From the NCBI GenBank assembly GCA_031763025.1, contig JASSKH010000002.1:16714468-16778467 (forward strand): 64,000 nucleotides of DNA, read 5' to 3'. Below, piece by piece: positions 56,961 to 64,000 of the stretch (positions within the stretch are counted from its first letter, which is position 1; every line of letters starts with the position of its first letter). The position numbers and the translations under genes were made by a program. The notes beneath the pieces are model-generated. The model saw only the letters and a list, made by a program, of their open reading frames with translations. It had not been told where the DNA came from and did no database searches. This DNA comes from Macrocystis pyrifera (lineage: Eukaryota; Sar; Phaeophyceae; Laminariales; Laminariaceae).

Positions 56961-58440
56961 CGGCTGCCTGGAAAGTGTTTTTTGTTTCGGTGTTTGTTGT
57001 GCTTCGGTTTGCCTGTTATTTCCTTTGGCTCTTAGTCTTACTCTGTTTATGTGTGTGGCGGTATAGTCTACTTTGCGTGTTCTGTGTTGTATGCCACATT
57101 TCCTTCTGGGAGACACGACACTTTTGTTGTTGTTTTCAGTTCGTTTTTTTTTATTTATTTCACGCCTCGGATAACGCAACACTTAAGGTTTTATGTCAAT
57201 GTTAGGCGTCAGCGAAACAAATTTGTAACGTGACATCACTACGTCAACACTTTTTGGATCTTGCGCTAACATAGAGTCAGTGCGTTATGATATTGGCGGG
57301 CGATCGCTCAACATTATGTTAGAGTGTTCCCTTGATCCATTATTGGCCGCAGCATGTGTGTTACGATGTTGGAGTAGGCATCCCATAGAGAGTAACACTA
57401 TGCTGGTGTGTTAGCGAAATCCCTATTAATAGTGGCTATGGCAACACATTGAAGGGACGACGGCACACATGCTCCGAGAGGGGGTTGAGGGGTTGAGAGT
57501 TTACTGTGGAAACATATCACCATTACAGTTAGTTGTTGTCGTGGGTGTTAAGGGGAATGCCCAGTGTTGAAAAGTCGACGGTGAACATGCTCCGGGAAGG
57601 AGATGAGTACATATTAGTAGCTATGTTTGTGAAATGTTCGTACTTTTTCGAACACATCACTTTGTACGAGCACTCTCCAGCAAAAAACGTGAAGCAGTCG
57701 ACGTGGGAAGCCCGGCCGGACACATTGGTCGAGGTCCGGGCGCGATCCGTGCACTCTGGAGCACGTGGCAAGCCCTGAAAAAAAACAATCGGCGGGAATG
57801 GACAAGACGATTTCCCTGATTTCAGTACCAGAGGCTGTATTTGGTACCTACGTACCGGTAAAATATCGTCAGTTTTTTGCCCTTTCACGAGCACACAGCC
57901 CAAACATGTACCAGGTAGACAACCAACAACAGGAAGAGAGCACAGCGTTACAACGCTGCAGCGCGCAAGCACCTGCAGCCAAGACGGCGCGTGTGTGACA
58001 CACCCATCTGCGCTGTACTGATGTTGCTAGTTGTGTTCATCGGAGCCTGCGGTCCGCAATCCACCATCTACCTGTCTTTGCGGCTGTGTGTGACAGACCC
58101 ACGCACACTCTGGACGGAAACGTAAGAACCATTTGAATTAAATATGAACATTTCAACTGTTCCGACGTTTTGTGTGTCTTGGTCGAGGCACACCGGGAAT
58201 CTAGATATCAGACAACTTGCAAAAAACACAAACAACGTTACAACCCCGCACAAGCAGCAGCGGGCCACATCACGCGCGTGTCGCAAGTCCATAGTGTACT
58301 GTTATCGCTACTTGCTTAATCGGGGGCTGCGGTCCATCAAGTGCCATCACCAACTCTCTCTCTCTTCTGCTGTGATGCTGTGCATGTGTGTGCAGTGTGC
58401 CGTGCGCGCCGCGAAAAAAAATACCTGGCACCGGGTACCC
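56961..58440. other. no gene recognised
   Basis: 57240-57430 has repeated GTGTTA and CAACA(C/T)T-type words in both orientations (CTAACATAGAGTCAGTGCGTTA, TGCTGGTGTGTTAGCG). Frames near 57530-58000 exist on both strands without motifs. Confidence 0.35.
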
Positions 58441-58457
58441 TGGTAATATGGATATTT

Positions 58458-58530
58458 TTTAATATAGTAAAATGGTCACGACGCCCGATTTTGGACTTGA
58501 AAGGCGCGAGTTCGATCCTCGCAGAGATCA
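58458..58530 (+). tRNA. tRNA-like fragment (pol III box pair), degenerate
   Basis: TAGTAAAATGG (58465-58475) fits an A box and GTTCGATCC (58510-58518) fits a B box, 45 nt apart as in real tRNAs. GCGAG-TTCGATC-CTCGC makes a perfect T arm (58506-58522), and CTTGAAA could be an anticodon loop. The acceptor and anticodon stems do not pair well, so this is probably a tRNA relic or SINE head, not a working tRNA. Confidence 0.3.
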
Positions 58531-59071
58531 TGTCTCTCTTTTCTTTCTTTTTTTTTTTATATCGTGTACAAAACCCAGAAACAACAGACAGCAAATACCA
58601 CATGAGCAGTGCAGGGCGCGTGCTGTAACCTGTTGGCTACAACGCTATACATGCCTGCAGCTCGCCAGCAGAGCAGGAGACAACATTACGCGTCTGCGCT
58701 AGATTGTCCGCGCTGTATCGCTGTGGCTTCCTATTAATACGTACTGTAGTTGCTTTTTTATCGGACCCCGCGATCTGTAAAGCTGGGGGTCTCTGCTGTT
58801 GTACGATACATGCATGCTGCCACAGGTACAGCAACGCTGCTGCTGCTGCTGTTGCAGTGCGATTTTCGTGGACAGCCGAGTGTGGTCGAGAAATCCGGTC
58901 CCTTCTTCGGTGGATCCTCTTCTATTTATGTTTATATCTACTGTAGGGCTGTGGCTAAAATCAGGTATACCTGATCCATTTATATCAAAATCAGGTACAT
59001 ACTAACCAGTAAAAAACGCGAGCCACGAGCGGTGTGTTGTCCATGAAAATCCAATAAAAAAAGCATTGCGC

Positions 59072-59404
59072 CTAGACATCAAGCGTGTGGCCTCCAACAT
59101 CTGAGTCGTTTTGTTTTCTATAGGGTATAGGTACCACGGGCTCCACTTGGACCTGCAGAGAGTCAACAGGCTCCGTCTGTTTCGCCACGGCGGGAACGCC
59201 AAGAGCATTTGTTCTGGCGCCCCCCCTTCCCTTGACAGCTTTGACGCTTGTCGACCATCCTCGCGGAACCGCCTGCTCGACACGAAATTGTCTTGTCGTA
59301 CCAAACCTGAGACCACCTCGACGCGGGGTCGTGCAGACGAATGCCGTGTGTCCATGGTGCTGCAATATGACTCCTGTGACCATAGAAAACAACAGAGCAC
59401 ACAT
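59072..59404 (-). CDS. possible plastid-targeted preprotein (first exon or small gene)
   Basis: ATG at 59404 starts MCALLFSMVTGVILQHHGHT, a signal-peptide-like start with hydrophobic core ALLFSMVTGVIL, followed by AFV and a Ser/Thr/Arg-rich, acid-poor stretch (CTTPRRGGLRFGTTRQF). In red-lineage secondary plastids a signal peptide cut just before an aromatic residue (ASAF-type motif) is the known plastid import code; TAFV fits it. The frame continues to a TAG at 59072 with no recognised mature domain (110 aa total). A CTGCAG|GTCC near 59152 might be a splice site. The function is unknown. Confidence 0.35.
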   Translation of the reverse strand: MCALLFSMVTGVILQHHGHTAFVCTTPRRGGLRFGTTRQFRVEQAVPRGWSTSVKAVKGRGGARTNALGVPAVAKQTEPVDSLQVQVEPVVPIPYRKQNDSDVGGHTLDV

Positions 59405-60237
59405 CAAAACAACTATTTGGAGCACATCGTATACCCCAAAGAAGAAAAATGAAACCAGCGTACGTATGTATGAATAAGTACGTACGTACGAGTACAGAGT
59501 TTGTACACAAGAATTTCAACCGAGAGATCGCAGACGCATACGCAAAGAAAAAACAGTGTAAGTATGGCCTCTCTGATTGGTTCAAAGTTGGCCGAAATCA
59601 GTTGAAAGCCAGACAGAGTAGACAAAGACAGGTATACCTTGGCCTTTTCGAGCGAAAACTAGGTACGATGTCAGCCTGGCCAGTAGCAGGGCTCCTGGCG
59701 TGTGTTTTGTACTTGTTTTCAGCATGTAATTGATTTGGGCCGAGAAGTGGCCAGATATACCTGATTTTGGGTAAAACCCCTACCTGGTATAGTTATTCCA
59801 CCACGCTGTACTGCTGAGTTCCGTGTGTCATACGTGTGTGCGCGGTGTGTGCCGTGTGTCACGCGTGGAGTGCTTTCAAACTTTTTGTTTTGTTTGGAGT
59901 CCTCGGTTTTGTGGGGGAGAGGCACTCTTCGCCTTGAGCGCCACAAGAAAGACATGCATCAAAAACTCGAACGACACTGTTTCCAGGCCTTTTGGGGATG
60001 TACATGTTCTGTAGTTATTGGGAAAACCCAGAAATCATTTTGAAGGCAAACAACTTTGTGGGAAACCAGGAAAATTACGCCGGTTGAACCACAGCCAATA
60101 CGTAACAGCTAGGTTTAAAAGCGCAGGAAGGTATGAAGATACTTCCTTCAAAGAGGAGCAGCAACGCACCACCGTGACATGAGCCACCCCCGTACGCCCA
60201 CAACGCAACAGCACCAGTCACAACAGTCCTCGCATCC

Positions 60238-61436
60238 ATGTCATCAGCTGCCACTTCACCAACAACGCGTACAACTTCCAGCGGCGGTCCATCCCAGCTC
60301 TCCTCCGTCCAGCCCACTCAGCACACTGAAATCTTCTCCCCTACGACCCACACTCGCGTCGTTAATTTCTTCACGCGCGGCGTCGTGTTGCGCCTGATCA
60401 GAGAGTCGATAATCGTGGTCATCAACGGCCACGCCGTGAAAAACTACCTAAGGAGCAATTTGACAGTGGAGTATTGTAGGGCTCCGCCCGACAGCGTGAG
60501 GAAGCTGATTCCTTCCAACTCGTGGGTGGTCGAAGCTTCATCCCCGACAAACGCCGTTCACATTGCAAAAGAGATCAAGGCTGCCGCCTCGCTCGCTGTG
60601 GACTCGGATGAGCGTCAGCCGGAAGTAAAGGCACGATGTTGCAACACTGCCGGCGTCTCATGGTTTTCGATTCATTACCTGTGTTGCGTTTTCGGCGTCT
60701 CGTGTTATCTGTCTGCTTGCATGTGCGCACTTATCTTCCACGTCATTTTGCTACTTGTCCTGATTGTCCTGTTTACTAATACTTGTAGCACGCCCTGATT
60801 ATCCTGTTATGCCTCGCCCTGCTTGTGAAGCCTCCGCGGGACTAGACCATCCCTTCCCAGTCTCGCATTTGCGGCGTTTCGTGTTGTCCCCTTGTATATG
60901 CGCACTTGTGACACGTGCGACGCGGTATGCGCTGCGATATTTTTCGGTGCGACACGCGCTACGAACCTCGTCCTATTTGTCATCTGTATCCTCCCATATG
61001 TGCGCTAGTTTTCCACGTCATTTTGTTAATTGTCCTATTCATAGAATGCGCTGATTGTCCTGTTGAGCTTCGCCCTGCTTGCGAAGCTTCCACGAGACTT
61101 GATCCCCCCCTCCCATTCTCGCGTTTTCGGCGTTTCGAGTTGTCTCCTTTTTGTATGTGTGCACTTGCGACACGCGCGATCACGTTATGCGCTGCGATAT
61201 TTTGCCGTGTGACACGCGCGACCACGTCTTATTTATCGTTAATTTGCCGTTGTATCTGCAGCACTCAAGTGACGAATGGCTTTGTATCCCACTGCTGTTC
61301 GTCCCAATGTTCTTCTCCCCGACAGATATCTCGAGTGCGCCTCAACACTTTGCAGCGCAAAAACTTGGAGGGTTTTGGCGTCATCCCCTCCGACGATGGA
61401 GACCAACTCAACGAGGTCTTCCTCGACCTGTCCTGA
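60238..61436 (+). CDS. two-exon gene of unknown function, 165 aa
   Basis: Exon 1 runs from ATG 60238 to 60624 (129 codons) and stops exactly before GTAAAG. Exon 2 runs from 61326, after the acceptor TTCTCCCCGACAG, to TGA at 61434-61436. Both joins are phase 0. The protein has a Ser/Thr/Pro/Gln-rich start (MSSAATSPTTRTTSSGGP), a folded-looking middle (VVLRLIRESIIVVINGHAVK, VRKLIPSNSWVVEASSP, NAVHIAKEIKAAASLAVDSDE), and in exon 2 RVRLNTLQRKNLEGFGVIP with an acidic DLS end. No family is recognised. The 701-bp intron contains a tandem duplication. Alternative: exon 1 reads on to CCNTAGVSW without splicing. Confidence 0.5.
60660..61260 (+). repeat. 256-bp tandem duplication inside the intron
   Basis: CGCCCTGCTTG(T/C)GAAGC(C/T)TCC at 60815 returns at 61071. 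TTCGGCGTTTCG(T/A)GTTGTC, GTGACACG(T/C)GCGA and ATGCGCTGCGATATTTT are shared, and a third partial copy lies before 60800. The units are pyrimidine-rich, as expected for intronic 3' ends. Confidence 0.75.
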
Positions 61437-61439
61437 TTC

Positions 61440-62338
61440 GTTGGTAAGGACCTCTTCATCACAAATGGTCGTCATGCCGCGAGCACAAATATTTCCAAGG
61501 AAATCATAACTTCCCCTTGTACTCTCTATACTGCTGTCTGCCGCATGTGCTAACTGCTGCTGCTATTAATAGTGCTGCTTGCTGTTTTTTTATGGTACTG
61601 GGTTGTGTGTTTGTACTCGTACCGTAGGTAGCATGTGACGTGCGAACGCGCGTACGATATCATACGAGTTACTCCTAGTACTGTAGTAATACTGCTGCTG
61701 CTGTACAAACGATGCCGCTGCTGTACGAACGAGTACTACTTTCATGTAGGCCTAAGAGGGAAAAACGGTCAAGGAGCTAGATGAGAGCGATAGGAAGACA
61801 GTCTTCGAAGCATTTGAGTCCGCTTCCCTTCATCTCGTGTTGCTTCCGAGTGTGGGCAACTGCTGGGTTATAGCTTTAGCTTTTGCCAGATTGCGATATT
61901 GGTTTGCTGTTGTTCAGTGTTTGCTTTCTTTTCGCTCAAAGATGACTAGAGTTTAATGCCGCTCTCGGCGGTACGACTACTCTGTCGCATTAACGACCTG
62001 GATTTGCCTATGATACGTACTACAATACATGCTCTGTCATTACGGGCATCCGCGAAACCGCAGGCGGGCGTCCGCCCGCCGCGGCGAAGCCCGCTTGTGG
62101 CTTGTGTGAATACGGCGTCATCCCACTTCCTTTAGCTTGACTGCTTATGGCGTCATCCCACTTGCGGAAATCTCTACAACAAAAACATTACTTCCTCTTG
62201 TGCTCTTCCACCTCTCTTTACCTGGTATTATTGCAGGTCCATCCACCACCTTTTTAAGTGCCTCATATATTATTTCCGCTAAGTCGCTCACGCGTCGCCA
62301 CCGCTTGTCTCTTCGCGCAGCCAGCTTGGCAACAGCAG
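61440..62338. other. intergenic with a GC hairpin at 62063-62080
   Basis: GGCGGGCG-tc-CGCCCGCC is a near-perfect palindrome followed by GCGGCGAAGCCCGC. Similar hairpin-plus-GCGAAG ends occur at 35677 and 36831. GGCGTCATCCCACTT is repeated at 62114 and 62151. Small CTG runs lie at 61555 and 61690. No gene seen. Confidence 0.5.
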
Positions 62339-64000
62339 ATGAGCCAAGCCGCGAGAGTTACTTTTTCTGCCGGGTGTCTTCGCCTCTTCGACGAGGAGCC
62401 GATGGGCCCTAGCGGCGACCCTGTGGAGGCTGAGACAATGTCGGACGGCGACGAGTACGAGGCGACTTTTATCGACAACCGCCCTGTGGCAGAACTGCCG
62501 ACCTTCAGCGATGCAGACACGGACGTAAGTGCAACAGCTTTAGAACGGTTTAAATTTTTCATCTCTTGTATTTTGTCTTCTGTCTTCATTCAATTCTGCT
62601 GAAAGACCGTTTCCATAAGAGTAAAAATATTTTACGTCGCGTGTGCGCGGGTCTTTTTTTCTCAGATTGGGCGAGTACTCCTTCGCTTCGACCCAGAACT
62701 GAGACGAGATCATCTCTCTCGTCTGTATGTGTGTTACGGGTATGCCAGTATTTATTATCTCAGTTTGCTCAATTTATGCTACTGCGTTGCTCCTTTGTAC
62801 CACTTTGTACCATAGTTGGTCGTCTTGTTCACACGTCCATGTTGCATTTATTAGCCGTGTTTGCTTAGTTTATACTACTACGTTGCTCCTTTGTACCTCG
62901 TACTATCATATTTGCTCGAACTGTTCACAGGTCGATGTTGGAGCTCCGGTTATCTCGTCAGCGGCTGTAGCATCCGTCTCTGCCTCCTCTCCGCAGGGCC
63001 TTCAGGCCTCCGCCTCTTTAAATTCGCCCTTTCCAGTAGCTGTCCCAGCCGTCGGCAATGCTCAGGCGACCGTCGGTGCCGCCGCTACCGATGCTCAACC
63101 TGGACCCGTGACGGATGCCGAAGTGACGTACGGACCTTACCGTCGCACTATCGGCGACGGCCTACTCAGCGTGGAGTGGCCGAGATCGCCCAACGGCACT
63201 GGCAAATCCTGCTTCATCGACGATGAAGCCGGGATGCGTTACGCCTTTAGCTTCACCCTCACCTGCCTCAGCGGCCACACCGACGTCTCCTTCCAGTGGT
63301 TTGAGAAGCTAGGGCAATGCGTGCATGTCTTTTACTACCGTGCCGCGATTGGGTTGGAACGCGGCGGCGATCGTCGCGTTCTCCATGTACAAGCGGTGAT
63401 AGAGATAGGTCTGCACTGCCGCGGCGACACCACCAAGATAGCGTCCTCTCTCAGGGAGAAGCTTCGGAAGTTTTGCGGCCTCGTGGCGGCCAAGATCACA
63501 ATCAAGGAGCTCGCGACTACCCAGACTTTCGCACGTTAGGCTCTTCTCTTGTATTTTTCCTATAGGTTTTTCCTACTCACACACTTTCACCTCTCCTTGT
63601 TTTGCTTTCGCGCTTGCCGGCCTCATCCTTCTCCTTGCGAAGTCAGTTCGTGCTATCTCGCTTATTATTTTCTCTTTTCCATTCGTTGTTTTTTTCGTTC
63701 TCCTTGTTGTGCATCGCACCTCTTTTGTTTTCTTTTCCATACCCTCTCGTAGTAGTGATGACCGGCTACTCCCAGAAGGGATCATGTTCGCCTCTCGTGT
63801 TGTTCTTTCGCGCTTGCCGATCTCATCCTGCTCCTAGCGAAATCATGTCGTGGCATTTTCCGTGATCCTCTTCTCATTTATTTTCCCTGTTTTTCGTTCT
63901 CCCTATTGTGCTTCGCACCTCTCTTTTTTGTTTTGTGTCCTCTATCCTCTCGCGGTCATGACCGGCTACGTCCAAAAGGACTCCGACCGAGCGTGGTACG
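62339..64000 (+). CDS. multi-exon gene for an HUH-endonuclease-like (Rep/replitron-like) protein, partial
   Basis: Exon A: ATG 62339 to 62524, acidic (DEEPMGPSGDPVEAETMSDG), ending before GTAAGT, phase 0. Exon B: 62931 (after TTCACAG) to 63534 (before GTTAGG, phase 1). It opens with an Ala/Ser/Pro-rich linker, then GPYRRTIGDGLLSVEWPRSP, a motif-I-like FTLT at 63252-63263, and LERGGDRRVLHVQAVIEI with H-V-Q at 63384-63392. A further exon starts at 63756 after GTAGTAG and gives MTGYSQKG, a YxxK (63767-63778). A second version, MTGYVQKDSD, lies at 63967. FTL, H-x-Q and YxxK in this order resemble Rep-type HUH nucleases, which nick single strands and stay bound through Tyr. This is judged by motif order only. 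The gene runs off the window. Confidence 0.5.
62786..62950 (+). repeat. 96-bp tandem duplication at an intron 3' end
   Basis: GTTGCTCCTTTGTACC at 62786 and again at 62882; GTTCACACG(T)CC at 62827 against GTTCACAGGTC at 62923. The copy next to the exon has the AG acceptor (CACAG|G); the upstream copy reads CACACG and has lost it. Confidence 0.75.
63597..63996 (+). repeat. 200-bp tandem duplication including an exon start
   Basis: The two copies (TTTCGCGCTTGCCG(G/A)CCTCATCCT..., 63606 and 63806) are offset by exactly 200 bp and share the ATGACCGGCTAC exon start at 63758 and 63958. The first copy has an AG before it (GTAGTAG); the second reads CGCGGTC at that place. Confidence 0.8.

Noticed and set aside
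59449..59733. Plus-strand 94-codon frame with an ATG
   Set aside because: Its start is mostly a GTAC microsatellite and it has no recognisable domain; it lies 45 bp from the better minus-strand candidate and may be its upstream region.

Overview
The window looks like nuclear DNA of a eukaryote, most likely a brown alga or a related photosynthetic stramenopile. The grounds are introns with GT/AG borders, very heavy CAG/CTG (GCA/GCT) microsatellites, two decayed non-LTR retrotransposons, a tyrosine-recombinase element, piggyBac-like MITEs, tRNA-like SINEs, several satellites, and one reading frame that starts like a red-lineage plastid-targeting presequence. The organism is an inference: no rRNA, organelle or diagnostic housekeeping gene is present. 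There are no bacterial operons. Gene density is very low and most long open frames are by-products of repeats.

Region 1 to 8.3 kb and 16.6 to 20.4 kb is one composite repeat landscape. It holds a ~200-bp family (R1) with the core GTCGTGGGCTGTACGGGAC, a SINE-like unit with RNA polymerase III A and B boxes on the minus strand, a ~250-bp AT-rich satellite (R3), a further unit (R4), and two short piggyBac-type MITEs flanked by TTAA. The landscape is split at 8331-16621 by an ~8.3-kb element. That element has a tyrosine-recombinase pseudogene near its right side and split direct repeats in the order A1 ... B1 A2 B2 A3 B3 A4 B4, and its ends abut the satellite seamlessly without target duplication. 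Its interior carries a 3.9-kb satellite with higher-order structure (five monomers make an 863-bp super-unit).

Region 23.6 to 44.9 kb is built from five copies (alpha to epsilon) of a ~3.2-kb unit: a Cys-rich exon ending in GTGAGT, a long intron of CTG-rich subrepeats, an invariant poly-C tract, then an exon with a CxxC...HxxC motif and an OTU-like cysteine-peptidase C-terminus. Two copies point left (25.0-32.7 kb) and two point right (37.0-44.9 kb), giving a giant imperfect inverted repeat. The centre holds a duplicated promoter-plus-first-exon module. One copy of that module is interrupted by a 1.14-kb TIR transposon, and the other preserves the empty site. A LINE has inserted into the poly-C tract of copy delta.

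Region 44.9 to 60 kb is sparse. It has a minus-strand coiled-coil gene with a frameshift, a few unrecognised frames, two GGGTACCCG-rich patches, a second decayed LINE with endonuclease and reverse transcriptase remains (53.1-56.4 kb), a tRNA-like fragment, and a possible plastid preprotein exon.

Region 60 to 64 kb is the most gene-like: a two-exon gene of unknown function, and a multi-exon gene whose protein carries motifs resembling an HUH-type (Rep/replitron-like) endonuclease. Three introns here contain tandem duplications. One includes the exon start with the candidate catalytic Tyr motif, and that gene runs off the window edge.
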